Assembly: GCA_029550865.1 (NCBI GenBank)
Contig: JAKPGM010000026.1
Location: 1-64,000 of the forward strand
DNA from: Bacteroidota bacterium
GTDB lineage: Bacteria; Bacteroidota; Bacteroidia; Bacteroidales; DTGW01
Length of the DNA: 64,000 bases
Reading direction: 5' to 3'
The notes beneath the pieces are model-generated. The model ran no database searches. It was not told where the DNA came from and saw nothing but the letters and a program-made list of their open reading frames with translations. A program made the translations under genes and the position numbers. Below, piece after piece: positions 51,528-60,765 of this stretch; position 1 is the first letter of the stretch; each line of letters begins with the position of its first letter.

Positions 51528-53330
51528 ATGAGAGATGCGGGGAAAGAAAATACGATAAACAATGCCGAGGTAATTCTCAACGCTATTACTGTTGAAGAGG
51601 CCATTGCCACTTTCAAAAAGATTGAAAAATGGATAATGGAAATCCTGCAAACGTCGGGAGAGGATTTTTTGGCACTCAATAACCAGTTTAAAACTTATCA
51701 CCGCGAGTCAAAAAATATCTCAGAAAATGTACTACACATCATTCAGGTACTTACCGATCATCAACTCACCTCTACTTTTAAGCAGTTAAAATCGATTGTT
51801 GAAGGTTTCTACCATCTTTCCGAACAGTTTACCACACAGATTGAGGCCTTTGAAATTGATTTAAAAAAGAGCATACACAAAACAGAAAACTTAAGAATTG
51901 CCTACCAGAATTTCAAACAGGTAGTAATATCTTCACCTTTACTGATTGTTGCTGAAGAAAAGAAAGGCGTTCCTGAACTACCTTATCCACCTATCGAAAA
52001 GATAAAACAACTTTTACATGAAGCAGAAATACTATTGAATGAATTTGTCACGAAAGTTCAAGAAAATACGCTTTTTCTGACAGATATCAAAAAAGACAAC
52101 TATAATCATCTTCAACGACTCAACGACAATATCGAAATAGGGTTCGAGCTTTTCTACCGAAAACATCAAGAAGCCAATCAGTTTTCGGCAGCTTTGAAAG
52201 AACAGGCTGAAAATAATGCCACGTACGTTTCGTCCATCATTACTAATTTGCAATATCACGACATCATCCGCCAAAAAATTGAGCACATTCAGCGAACCCA
52301 CCATGACATACTGGCCGACCTTGATAAATTCCTCAAGGAGGAATCGGACGATGCCTTTATTCACAACAAAGCCAAAACCTACATTAAAATCCGCGACATA
52401 TCGGGATTACAGGCTGCCCAGCTCATCCATGCCAACAATCAGTATCAAACTGCCATACAGGAAATTTTTAAAGGATTGGAAGAGATTGGCAACAATATGA
52501 TTGCCATTAACTCCATGTGCGAAAATCTGGTAGGCAAATCGGGTCAATCGAAAAAATATTACTTAGAAAACATTGTTGAAAACTTGCATGGTGCGCTACA
52601 ATACAACCAGAAGTTGATGCATCTTACCCATCAAATCAACGAACGTACCCATACTTTAAAATCTATTGTGGAGCAAATCAAACAGCTTAACCAAAAAATT
52701 TTTGAGCTAACACAAGAATACTTTACATCGTTAGCGCATACTTTCGAAGAAAAAGGTGCTTCCCACAACGAATGGATGACGCTTAATCGGGAATGTAATG
52801 TATTGCATCAACAAATAGTCACCCATTCTGAGGAATTATTGTTAAAAATAAATGCCCTATACCAACTTATTTCTCAATTTTTAAATGAAGGGAATCTTCT
52901 GGAATCTTTCCAGGCATTAAGTCTTACCATACCAGATCTGATCAATTTACTCCAGAATAGCATTAAAGATGTCGACGAATCTTTACATCTTAACTCGTCG
53001 ATAAGCCAGAAAATTTCTACAGAAATTCAACAAACAGTATTTCAGGTAAAATACTACGAACTCTTTGAAAATAATTGCGTAAAGATTATCAACGAGCTGA
53101 ATTCCCTTAACATACGACTCAATTATGGTTACGATTTAACCGCCAAGGAAAGAGAAGAAAACTTGAAACTTTTAAAATCGAGATATACTATGGCCAGCGA
53201 ACATTTAATTCATGATCAACTGAGCCAGATGCAAAATCTAAGTGATGTAATTATAAATAATTCGGAAAAAATTATAGAAATTGCCAATCAAAATTCTGAT
53301 CCCGATGACGATAATTTGGAATTATTTTGA
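51528..53330 (+). CDS. Large soluble helical signalling protein (600 aa) in the chemosensory locus
   Basis: I do not recognise a named family. From the ATG at 51528 it has no signal peptide and no membrane segment. It is almost wholly alpha-helical with Gln/Glu/Lys/Asn-rich heptads. Three similar helix units are visible: LQYHDIIRQKIEHI (from residue 241), LQAAQLIHANNQY (294) and VFQVKYYELFENN (504). The first recalls the LQFxDxxxQ motif of CheZ-like and some methyl-accepting-type proteins. Its place between a receiver and STAS-CheY-CheA-CheW suggests a cytoplasmic receptor-like scaffold or a phosphatase for the receivers. No methylation helices or HAMP domain were recognised. Confidence 0.75.
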   Translation: MRDAGKENTINNAEVILNAITVEEAIATFKKIEKWIMEILQTSGEDFLALNNQFKTYHRESKNISENVLHIIQVLTDHQLTSTFKQLKSIVEGFYHLSEQFTTQIEAFEIDLKKSIHKTENLRIAYQNFKQVVISSPLLIVAEEKKGVPELPYPPIEKIKQLLHEAEILLNEFVTKVQENTLFLTDIKKDNYNHLQRLNDNIEIGFELFYRKHQEANQFSAALKEQAENNATYVSSIITNLQYHDIIRQKIEHIQRTHHDILADLDKFLKEESDDAFIHNKAKTYIKIRDISGLQAAQLIHANNQYQTAIQEIFKGLEEIGNNMIAINSMCENLVGKSGQSKKYYLENIVENLHGALQYNQKLMHLTHQINERTHTLKSIVEQIKQLNQKIFELTQEYFTSLAHTFEEKGASHNEWMTLNRECNVLHQQIVTHSEELLLKINALYQLISQFLNEGNLLESFQALSLTIPDLINLLQNSIKDVDESLHLNSSISQKISTEIQQTVFQVKYYELFENNCVKIINELNSLNIRLNYGYDLTAKEREENLKLLKSRYTMASEHLIHDQLSQMQNLSDVIINNSEKIIEIANQNSDPDDDNLELF

Positions 53331-53370
53331 TTAATTTTATTACGATTTTTGAAAATAAAAATTTTACAGT

Positions 53371-53667
53371 ATGGTGGTTGTACGCACCGATAGCAAGAAC
53401 AAGAAAAGACCAGTATTTCGGATAGAAAAGGAAATATCGATTAATAATATCGAGACGATCAAGGATGAAATAGCCAACCTGGTCAACACCGAAAAAGAGG
53501 GTTTTCATCTGGAATTAAAGGAAATTGAGAATTTTGATTTAACGGCTGCCCAATTACTGTGGGCTTTAAAAAACAAATTGGGCGACAAATTCAGTTATTC
53601 GCTCGATCTTCGTAAGGATCAAATTGTATTGTTGGAACACACAGGTATAAACAGGTATATTCAATAA
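53371..53667 (+). CDS. STAS-domain-like protein (98 aa)
   Basis: The length and pattern fit a stand-alone STAS domain of the SpoIIAA/anti-anti-sigma type: FRIEKEISINNIETIKDEIANLV, GFHLELKEIENFDLTAAQLLWALKN, and a final VLLEHTGINRYI. At the position where classic members have a phosphorylated Ser after Asp, this one has Thr58 (FDLTAAQ). STAS proteins are sometimes encoded in chemosensory clusters as output or coupling elements. It starts 40 bases after the helical protein and ends 17 bases before cheY. Confidence 0.7.
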   Translation: MVVVRTDSKNKKRPVFRIEKEISINNIETIKDEIANLVNTEKEGFHLELKEIENFDLTAAQLLWALKNKLGDKFSYSLDLRKDQIVLLEHTGINRYIQ

Positions 53668-53684
53668 TCGTAAATTTCAGTAAG

Positions 53685-54050
53685 ATGGCAAAAACAATAC
53701 TTATTGTCGATGATTCAGAAAGCATCCGTGAGGTAGTTAGCTTTACCCTTGAGAATGAAGGGTATACAGTTTTAGTAGCAGTGGATGGAAAGGATGCCCT
53801 TAAGTTTTTAGATGGTACAGAAATAGATCTGGTAATTACCGACCTGCACATGCCCGTGATGGATGGCATAGAGCTAATAAAGCACATTCGCAGTATGGAA
53901 AAATACCAACGAATTCCCATACTGTTTCTAACCACCGAATCGCAGGCTGCAAAGAAAATGGAAGCCAAAGAGGCAGGTGCTACAGGTTGGATTATAAAGC
54001 CCTTTGTACCCGCTAAACTTATTGCCGCTATCAATAAAGTCATTCGCTGA
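53685..54050 (+). CDS. cheY: CheY-type response regulator
   Basis: 121 aa receiver: Asp9-Asp10 in LIVDDSESIREVV, Asp53 in LVITDLHMPVMDG, Thr in LFLTTES and Lys in WIIKPFVPAKLIAAI. Its stop codon overlaps the cheA start by one base (TGATGG arrangement), so it is translationally coupled to the kinase. It is the most probable direct phosphate acceptor of CheA. The output is unknown because no flagellar genes are seen. Gliding or T9SS control is possible in this phylum. Confidence 0.93.
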   Translation: MAKTILIVDDSESIREVVSFTLENEGYTVLVAVDGKDALKFLDGTEIDLVITDLHMPVMDGIELIKHIRSMEKYQRIPILFLTTESQAAKKMEAKEAGATGWIIKPFVPAKLIAAINKVIR

Positions 54051-56113
54051 TGGACAACTTTCGGAATAAATTTATAGAAGAAGCTACCGAACACATAAAC
54101 GACCTGGAGGGAACGCTGCTGTTGCTTGAGCAAGACCCCGAAAACAAAGAACTGGTCGAAAAGGTGTTCCGAATTATGCACTCCCTTAAGGGAGGTGGAG
54201 CGATGTTTGGCTTCGAGCGTATTTCGGAATTTACCCATAATCTCGAAAATATATACGACCTGGTTCGAAACGGCGAAATGTTTGTCTCGAAGGATTTGCT
54301 CGATGTTACCTTAGCTGCAGTAGACCATTTAAAAAACCTCCTTGATGATCGAAAAAGTGAGCTCCCTCAAACACTGGATGTTCACCAAAACCTACTCGCA
54401 AAAATCAATAACATTCTGGAAAGTAAAAATGCTATTGCCATCACCAAAGACATTAACAAGGATAAAGGAAGTACTAACGTCACTTCTGCCATAGCCTCAA
54501 AAACTGCCACTTACTACATTTTATTTCAACCCAATGAAAATATCTTCGACAATGGTACCAATCCTTTATACCTTATCGACGAGCTATATAGTCTGGGGCA
54601 GGCTATCTGTATTCCACATTTTAACCGAATACCCGATTTCGACAAACTAATTCCTACCCAATGTTATACCTATTGGGAGGTCATTCTCTCCACAGCACAA
54701 CCGTTTAATGCCATATCCGATGTATTTATTTTTGTGGAAGACGAATGCCATATCGATATACACAAGCTAAGCGACTATAACCTACTCGAGAACAATGAAT
54801 TTTATGGTTTTATCCAGCAAGCGCTTAAAAGCTCGAACGACATCGGTATAGACAATTTACAAACACTGGCCTCTCGAATAAATGCCAGCATCATGGTTAA
54901 AGAGAAAAAGACCGATGATCGCCTGGCGGTGTCGAAAGAGAACACCATTTCGAGTATTCGGGTATCGTCCGAAAAGCTTGATGTGCTAATGAATCTGGTG
55001 AGCGAGCTAGTAACTACACAAGCTCGGCTGAGCCTTTTTGCCGAAAACAGCAACAATAATGAGCTCATTGCCATCGCGGAAAATGTACAAAAGCTCTCCC
55101 GGCAGTTACGCGATATAGCCTTTAGCATTGTGCTCATTCCTATCGAGAACCTGATGACGCGTTTTCAACGTTTGGTTCGAGACCTTTCGCAGGAATTGAA
55201 AAAAGAAGTACAATTTGTAGCAGAAGGCACCGACACCGAACTCGATAAAACCATCATTGAAAACCTTACCGATCCACTCCTTCACATACTTCGCAACAGC
55301 CTTGACCATGGTATCGAAGAACCTGCTATCCGTGTAAAACATGGTAAACCCCGTCAGGGTACAATCATGCTGAAAGCTTTTTATTCAGGTGCAAACGTTC
55401 ATATTCAGATTTCGGACGACGGAGCAGGTATTGATACCGAAAAAATAAGACAAAAAGCAATAAGTAAAGGCCTTATATCGCCCGATGCGGTGCTGTCGCA
55501 GAAGGAATTACTTGAATTTATTTTTATTCCTGGATTTTCGACGGCCAGTAACGTTACCGAGGTCTCGGGACGAGGCGTAGGAATGGATGTAGTACGTCGT
55601 AAAATTGCCGACATCAGGGGCGAAGTTGAAGTCGAATCCAAACTGGGAGTTGGAACTACTACTACCATCAAGCTGCCCTTAACATTGTCCATTATCGACG
55701 GATTACTGGTAAAAATTCACGACACCTTCTACATTATTCCTTTATCTTCGGTTGATAAGATATATGCCGCTGAACATAATAAAGTTGTAGGCACATTCAA
55801 TCAACTCATTGTCCTTGATGGGCAACAAATACCGTTCTTTTACCTGCGACATGAATTTGAATTAGAAGAGAACAATGCTCCGTTGGAGCAAGTTATCGTA
55901 GTACGTTACGAAGATAAACGCATTGGGTTGGTTGTCGACAGCGTGGTAGGAGAATATCAGGCAGTTTTAAAACCTCTTGGGAAATATTATAAAAATCAGG
56001 AAATTATTTCTGGTGCAACTATTTTGGGCGATGGAACCATTGCCCTGGTAATTGACACGAATAAGGCCATTAAATATTTTGCCCATAAATACAAAGTGGA
56101 GGAAGTAAAATGA
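54050..56113 (+). CDS. cheA: CheA-type histidine kinase
   Basis: 687 aa. HPt (P1) domain at about 1-105 with the phosphorylated His44 in MHSLKGGGAMFGF. A P2-like domain at about 155-265 (FDNGTNPLYLIDELYSLGQ) binds receivers. The dimerisation helices (about 300-370) include LDVLMNLVSELVTTQARL. The ATPase domain (about 375-545) has the N-box HILRNSLDHGIEEP, the G-boxes DDGAGID and GRGVGMDVVRRKI, and then the CheW-like P5 domain (about 550-687). All catalytic boxes are intact. It overlaps cheW by 4 bases. No receptor (MCP), CheR or CheB gene is present in the window. Confidence 0.96.
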   Translation: MDNFRNKFIEEATEHINDLEGTLLLLEQDPENKELVEKVFRIMHSLKGGGAMFGFERISEFTHNLENIYDLVRNGEMFVSKDLLDVTLAAVDHLKNLLDDRKSELPQTLDVHQNLLAKINNILESKNAIAITKDINKDKGSTNVTSAIASKTATYYILFQPNENIFDNGTNPLYLIDELYSLGQAICIPHFNRIPDFDKLIPTQCYTYWEVILSTAQPFNAISDVFIFVEDECHIDIHKLSDYNLLENNEFYGFIQQALKSSNDIGIDNLQTLASRINASIMVKEKKTDDRLAVSKENTISSIRVSSEKLDVLMNLVSELVTTQARLSLFAENSNNNELIAIAENVQKLSRQLRDIAFSIVLIPIENLMTRFQRLVRDLSQELKKEVQFVAEGTDTELDKTIIENLTDPLLHILRNSLDHGIEEPAIRVKHGKPRQGTIMLKAFYSGANVHIQISDDGAGIDTEKIRQKAISKGLISPDAVLSQKELLEFIFIPGFSTASNVTEVSGRGVGMDVVRRKIADIRGEVEVESKLGVGTTTTIKLPLTLSIIDGLLVKIHDTFYIIPLSSVDKIYAAEHNKVVGTFNQLIVLDGQQIPFFYLRHEFELEENNAPLEQVIVVRYEDKRIGLVVDSVVGEYQAVLKPLGKYYKNQEIISGATILGDGTIALVIDTNKAIKYFAHKYKVEEVK

Positions 56114-56628
56114 GCAATAATAAGCAGCACAAAATCAACTCCTACCTAACTTTTAAGTTAGGAGAGGAAACCTTTGCCGCCAATGTATCGAAGGTGCTCA
56201 ACATTTTGGAAATGACGAAAGTTACCAAGGTACCCAAGGCTCCACCTTACATGAAAGGGGTGATTAATCTACGGGGTGCTGTACTACCCCTGGTAGATAC
56301 GCGTATTAAATTTGAGATGACGCCTACCGAATTTACGCCCAATACATGTATTCTGGTTCTGGACATCAACATCAATGGTGAATCGGTACATGTAGGAGCG
56401 CTGGTTGACTCAGTACAGGAAGTAATAGAGCTCGACGATAGCCAGATAATGCCACCGCCAAGCATTGGTACACGCTACAAATCGGAATTTCTGGAAGGTG
56501 TTGCCAAAATCGGTGATGATTTTGTCATGATCCTGGATATGGATCTGATATTCTCGACCGATGAGCTAAGCCTGCTGAAAGAATCTGTTAACGAGGAACA
56601 ACAACAGGAACAGGGGAATGTTGGGTAA
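56110..56628 (+). CDS. cheW: CheW-type coupling protein
   Basis: 172 aa CheW double beta-barrel: SYLTFKLGEETFAANVSKVLNILEMTKVTKVPKAP, MKGVINLRGAVLPLVDTRIKF, and VGALVDSVQEVIELDDSQIMPPP. The end has Gln/Glu repeats. In ordinary systems CheW links CheA to receptors. Here it overlaps cheA by 4 bases although no receptor gene is nearby, so the receptor may be encoded elsewhere or replaced by the 600-aa helical protein. It converges on the minus-strand phosphatase gene. Confidence 0.95.
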   Translation: MSNNKQHKINSYLTFKLGEETFAANVSKVLNILEMTKVTKVPKAPPYMKGVINLRGAVLPLVDTRIKFEMTPTEFTPNTCILVLDININGESVHVGALVDSVQEVIELDDSQIMPPPSIGTRYKSEFLEGVAKIGDDFVMILDMDLIFSTDELSLLKESVNEEQQQEQGNVG

Positions 56629-56669
56629 AACACTACCTCAGCGCTATCTTTCCTAAAGATTTTTTTAGC

Positions 56670-57188
56670 TCACCAGCGCCAGTCGTCGGCATCCATCCAT
56701 TTTCCCTGAGCTTTGAGAACCTGTTGAATCACATCCCGTACAGCGCCATCGCCCCCTTCTTTGTCCGAAATGTATGTAGCGATGGCCTTAATTTCTTCGG
56801 CAGCTGACGCTGGACAGGTGGGAATAGCCACACGCTTCATCACTTCATAATCGGGCAAGTCGTCGCCCATGTACAGTACTTCTTCATCGGTAAGCCCATG
56901 CTGTTGGAGAAAATGTAAATAATCCTGCAGCTTGTTCTTTGAAAGAATATACACACTATTTATTCCCAGGTTTTCAAATCTTTGCTTAACAGCTTCCGAT
57001 GCTCCACCCGTAATAATGGCAATCTTGTATCCTTTGCGTACCGCATACTGCAAAGCATACCCATCTTTAATGTTCATGGTACGGAGCATTTGCCCGTCGG
57101 GGAATAGCAATACTTTGTCGGAACCCAATACCCCATCCACATCAAATACAAAAGCTTTGATTTGCTTTAGTTTTTTCCGAAAATTCAT
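56670..57188 (-). CDS. KdsC-like HAD phosphatase (3-deoxy-D-manno-octulosonate 8-phosphate phosphatase)
   Basis: 172 aa, the length of the C0-type HAD phosphatases. The catalytic motif I is FVFDVDGVLGSDKVLLF (nucleophile and acid Asp pair), motif II IITGGASEAVKQR, the Lys in LSKNKLQDYL, and motif IV YMGDDLPDYEVMKRV. KdsC removes phosphate from KDO-8-P in lipopolysaccharide core synthesis. Related C0 enzymes act on other sugar phosphates, and no kdsA or kdsB is nearby. Its start overlaps the end of the DUF2520 gene by 4 bases. Confidence 0.87.
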   Translation of the reverse strand: MNFRKKLKQIKAFVFDVDGVLGSDKVLLFPDGQMLRTMNIKDGYALQYAVRKGYKIAIITGGASEAVKQRFENLGINSVYILSKNKLQDYLHFLQQHGLTDEEVLYMGDDLPDYEVMKRVAIPTCPASAAEEIKAIATYISDKEGGDGAVRDVIQQVLKAQGKWMDADDWRW

Positions 57189-57976
57189 GAATGATACATC
57201 TTATATATACTCTCGCTTACAAAGGTATATATTTTTTGCCACTCGGGCTTTTCTTTAAGCAAATCAATATGCTTTTGTATCACTTCCACATTATTCCGAA
57301 CAGCCGGACCTGTTTGAGCCTTATGGGCAGATATTGCCAGCGCTTTTCGAAAAGTTTCCTGAACAAGCGGATGCAGGCTTTCAAGGGGTATATTCTTTTG
57401 CAGCAATATTTGTTCGGCAATAGCAAGCATGTGGTTGACAAAATTACAAGCAAAAACACCCGCCAGATGAAGATGCAGTCGCTGCTGGGAACTGGCATAT
57501 TGTACAGTGGACGAAACCCGCCCGATCAGCTGGGATAGCATATCTTCCACAGTTTTATTGGATGCTTCAATAAAAAATGGCACCTGGTTAAAATCTATTT
57601 CCACATCACGGGAAAACGTCTGAAACGGGTAAATAACCCCATACGCCTGGGTAAATGGTTTAAAAACATCCATCGGAACCGAACCTGCTGTGTGTACACA
57701 CAGCTTATCATTCCATTCTCCCTGCTGCAAAACCTCAAGAATTGCCGAATCGGAAAGCGCAAAAAGATAAAGGTCGGCTTCTACAAGACTATTGAGTTGA
57801 TTGGTATAGAGGCATGAAATCTCATCAGCCAGTCGCCGGGCATGATCGAGAGTTCGACTATATATCTGAACAATCTTTATCTGCCTTTGTGAAAAAGCTC
57901 GGGCAAGGTGGGTTGCCACATTGCCCGAGCCCAGAACAACCATAGTTCGAAAATTATCGGTTGCTAAGCGCATCAT
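57185..57976 (-). CDS. Rossmann-like and DUF2520 domain-containing protein
   Basis: 263 aa. The N-terminal NAD(P)-binding Rossmann domain (about 9-125) has VVLGSGNVATHLARAF, then IYSRTLDHARRLADEI, LYLFALSDSAILEVL and HTAGSVPMDVFKPF. The C-terminal DUF2520 helical domain (about 135-260) has LHLAGVFACNFVNHMLAIAEQIL and LHPLVQETFRKAL. The fold resembles 6-phosphogluconate or ketopantoate reductase relatives. The substrate is unknown. It is one base from trxB and overlaps the KdsC-like gene by 4 bases, so the three form an operon. Confidence 0.9.
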   Translation of the reverse strand: MMRLATDNFRTMVVLGSGNVATHLARAFSQRQIKIVQIYSRTLDHARRLADEISCLYTNQLNSLVEADLYLFALSDSAILEVLQQGEWNDKLCVHTAGSVPMDVFKPFTQAYGVIYPFQTFSRDVEIDFNQVPFFIEASNKTVEDMLSQLIGRVSSTVQYASSQQRLHLHLAGVFACNFVNHMLAIAEQILLQKNIPLESLHPLVQETFRKALAISAHKAQTGPAVRNNVEVIQKHIDLLKEKPEWQKIYTFVSESIYKMYHS

Positions 57977-57977
57977 A

Positions 57978-58982
57978 TCAGGCTAAACCGTGTTCGCTTA
58001 AGAAACGTTCGGCATCGATAGCTGCCATACAACCCGAACCAGCTGCCGTAATGGCCTGGCGATAATGCTTATCCTGCACATCACCACAGGCAAACACACC
58101 GGGTACATTCGTATGGGTACTTCCAGGCTTTGTTATAATATAGCCCTGTTCGTCAGTTTCAATCCAGGGTTTAAACACGTCGGAATTGGGAGTATGCCCA
58201 ATAGCCACGAAAAATCCAGAAATGTCCTTACGAACCAATTCCCCTTTTGAATTCTCAAGAATAACTCCCTCAACCACATTAGAACCTACAATTTCTTTGG
58301 TAACATGGCCAAAAAGTATTTCAATATTGGGAGTATTGAAAACACGCTGTTGCATGGCTTTAGAAGCTCTAAGATAATCTTTACGGACAATCATGTATAC
58401 TTTACGACAGATGCCCGAAAGGTAAAGAGCCTCCTCACAAGCCGTATCGCCACCGCCTACCACAGCAACATCCTGTCCTTTGTAAAAGAATCCATCGCAG
58501 GTAGCACATGCCGATACGCCTGAACCTTTAAATTTTTCTTCACTTTCCAGACCAAGATATTTGGCTGTAGCACCAGTGGCAATAATTACCGCCTGAGCCT
58601 CGATAATCTTCTCATCATCAACGGTAACCCGAAATGGTCTTTTAGAAAAATCGACAGCCGTAACAATACCAAAGCGGACATCGGTTCCAAAACGCATGGC
58701 TTGCTTTTTGAAATCCTCCATCATCTGGGGGCCCTGTACCCCTTCGGGATAACCAGGAAAGTTTTCCACCTCCGTTGTTGTAGTAAGCTGTCCACCAGGT
58801 TGAATACCCTCATACAACACAGGTGACAAATTGGCACGAGCCGCATAAATGGCTGCTGTATAACCAGCAGGCCCCGAACCTATGATAAGACATTTTACCT
58901 TTTCTGCATCCCCTGAAATCTCTTTTTGTTTTTCAGGACCCGATTGTGTCTCTAATTTTCCAAATGTAATCATGTCATTCAA
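57978..58982 (-). CDS. trxB: Thioredoxin-disulfide reductase
   Basis: 334 aa NADPH- and FAD-dependent reductase of thioredoxin. The FAD Rossmann motif CLIIGSGPAGYTAAIYAAR is near residue 30, after an N-terminal extension of about 28 residues. GIQPGGQLTTTTEVENFPGYPEG follows. The redox-active ACATCDGFFYKGQDV is near 162, the NADPH motif VVGGGDTACEEAL near 178, and the C-terminal FACGDVQDKHYRQAITAAGSGCMAAIDAE. The extension makes the upstream start less certain; a start closer to KVKCLIIG would fit the usual length of about 310. It is the first gene of a three-gene minus-strand operon. Confidence 0.96.
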   Translation of the reverse strand: MNDMITFGKLETQSGPEKQKEISGDAEKVKCLIIGSGPAGYTAAIYAARANLSPVLYEGIQPGGQLTTTTEVENFPGYPEGVQGPQMMEDFKKQAMRFGTDVRFGIVTAVDFSKRPFRVTVDDEKIIEAQAVIIATGATAKYLGLESEEKFKGSGVSACATCDGFFYKGQDVAVVGGGDTACEEALYLSGICRKVYMIVRKDYLRASKAMQQRVFNTPNIEILFGHVTKEIVGSNVVEGVILENSKGELVRKDISGFFVAIGHTPNSDVFKPWIETDEQGYIITKPGSTHTNVPGVFACGDVQDKHYRQAITAAGSGCMAAIDAERFLSEHGLA

Positions 58983-59082
58983 TTTTATATTAACATATAT
59001 ATTTTTCTATATAATAAACCAACACAAAGCAAGGCAAAAAGTTTGCCAGGTTGATAATATGACAAAATTAGCTCATTTCACT

Positions 59083-60621
59083 TTAACCTGCCCATCCTTC
59101 GCGGTCGAGACTTCGGTATTGGATCGCTTCGGCCAGATGAGCTGGTTTAATGTTTTCTGAGGCATCCAGGTCGGCAATGGTACGACTCACCTTAAGAATG
59201 CGGTCGTAGGCACGAGCCGACAGGCCAAGCTTTTCCATGGCATTTTTTAACATCTGCTGGCAGGTATTATCCAGCACACAGTACTTTCGCAAGAGCTTCG
59301 AATTCATCTGAGCATTGCAATGTATCCCTTTTTGGTCGCTAAAACGCTCTGCCTGTATTTGGCGTGCTTGCGTGACGCGTTGCCGTATAGTTGCACTATT
59401 TTCGGTAGGATGATTTTCGGAAAGCTTATTAAACGGAACAGGAACCACTTCGAGATGAATGTCGATGCGATCGAGCAGGGGACCCGAGATACGATTAAGG
59501 TACTTCTGAACCATGCCCGGCGAGCAAAGGCATTCTTTTTCGGGATGATTGTAGTAACCACAGGGACAGGGATTCATGGAAGCTACCAGCATGAAGCTGG
59601 CTGGATATTCTACGCTGAATTTAGCCCGAGAAACCGAAACAATTCTATCCTCGAGGGGTTGACGCATCACCTCAAGCACGGTACGTTTAAATTCCGGTAG
59701 CTCGTCAAGGAATAGCACTCCATTGTGTGCCAGCGATATTTCTCCGGGTTGAGGATAAGTGCCGCCCCCCACCAGGGCTACATCAGAAATGGTATGGTGA
59801 GGACTTCGAAAAGGACGCGTAGTGATTAAGGAAGTATTTTTATTTATTTTCCCTGCTACAGAGTGTATTTTGGTGGTTTCGAGCGATTCTTCCAGTGTAA
59901 GTGGGGGTAAAATAGTAGGAATACGCTTGGCCAGCATGGTTTTACCTGCTCCTGGCGGCCCAATGAGGATGATATTATGCCCGCCTGCTGCGGCTACCTC
60001 AAGGGCTCTTTTGACGTTTTCCTGCCCCTTGACATCAGCAAAATCAACTTCGTAATTACATGCTTGAAGATAAAATTCTTTTTGAATATCCACCTTTACC
60101 GGTTCTAATGTCACCTGTCCCGTCAAAAAATTGGTAACTTCCTTGAGGTGCTGTACCCCATACACATCAAGACCGTCAACTACTGCTGCTTCACGCGCAT
60201 TGGCCAGGGGAACAATAAGCTTTCGGAAGCCCTCTTTTTGAGCATTAACGGCAATGGGTAAGATGCCCTTCACCGCATGCACAGTTCCATCGAGTCCTAA
60301 TTCACCCATTATCATATAATTTTCCAATCCATCGACAATAATCTGTTCCGATGCAGCAAGAATACCAATGGCTATGGGCAAATCATAAGCCGACCCTTCC
60401 TTTCGAATATCGGCCGGCGCCATGTTGATGGTAACCTTACGACCAGGCATTTTAAAACCATTCGTTCGCAATGCCGAATCGATACGCTGTTGACTCTCTT
60501 TCACCGCACTATCGGGCAAACCCACTATGCAAAAATTAATACCCTGCGAGACATCTACCTCAATGGTGATTACTGTAGCCTTAATGCCAAACAAAGCACT
60601 TCCGAAAGTTTTTACCAGCAT
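59083..60621 (-). CDS. YifB/ComM-family Mg-chelatase-like AAA+ ATPase
   Basis: 512 aa. An N-terminal ChlI-like domain related to Lon protease (about 1-170) has GIKATVITIEVDVSQGINFCIVGLPDSAVKES. The AAA+ module has Walker A IILIGPPGAGKTMLAKRIPTI (about 214), Walker B HNGVLFLDELPEF (about 298), and a zinc-like cluster MNPCPCGYYNHPEKECLCSP (about 350). The C-terminal Mg-chelatase domain has KVSRTIADLDASENI. ComM relatives remodel branched DNA during natural transformation, and the exact role in Bacteroidota is not known. It is monocistronic on the minus strand. Confidence 0.94.
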   Translation of the reverse strand: MLVKTFGSALFGIKATVITIEVDVSQGINFCIVGLPDSAVKESQQRIDSALRTNGFKMPGRKVTINMAPADIRKEGSAYDLPIAIGILAASEQIIVDGLENYMIMGELGLDGTVHAVKGILPIAVNAQKEGFRKLIVPLANAREAAVVDGLDVYGVQHLKEVTNFLTGQVTLEPVKVDIQKEFYLQACNYEVDFADVKGQENVKRALEVAAAGGHNIILIGPPGAGKTMLAKRIPTILPPLTLEESLETTKIHSVAGKINKNTSLITTRPFRSPHHTISDVALVGGGTYPQPGEISLAHNGVLFLDELPEFKRTVLEVMRQPLEDRIVSVSRAKFSVEYPASFMLVASMNPCPCGYYNHPEKECLCSPGMVQKYLNRISGPLLDRIDIHLEVVPVPFNKLSENHPTENSATIRQRVTQARQIQAERFSDQKGIHCNAQMNSKLLRKYCVLDNTCQQMLKNAMEKLGLSARAYDRILKVSRTIADLDASENIKPAHLAEAIQYRSLDREGWAG

Positions 60622-60765
60622 GTCGTTAAAATATTTAATAGTTTTACTCCCTGAGAAATTTATGAAAAAGAATCCATTTTCCTGCTTTTAATGAAGAATT
60701 TTTCGTTATCTTATTAGCTAAAAATGGTCTCAAGAAATAACTAACTCTGCTTTTGTAAAAATACC

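Noticed and set aside
53591-54238. 215-codon minus-strand frame across the STAS, cheY and cheA junctions.
   Set aside because: It runs antisense through three well-supported coding regions and has no motif of its own.
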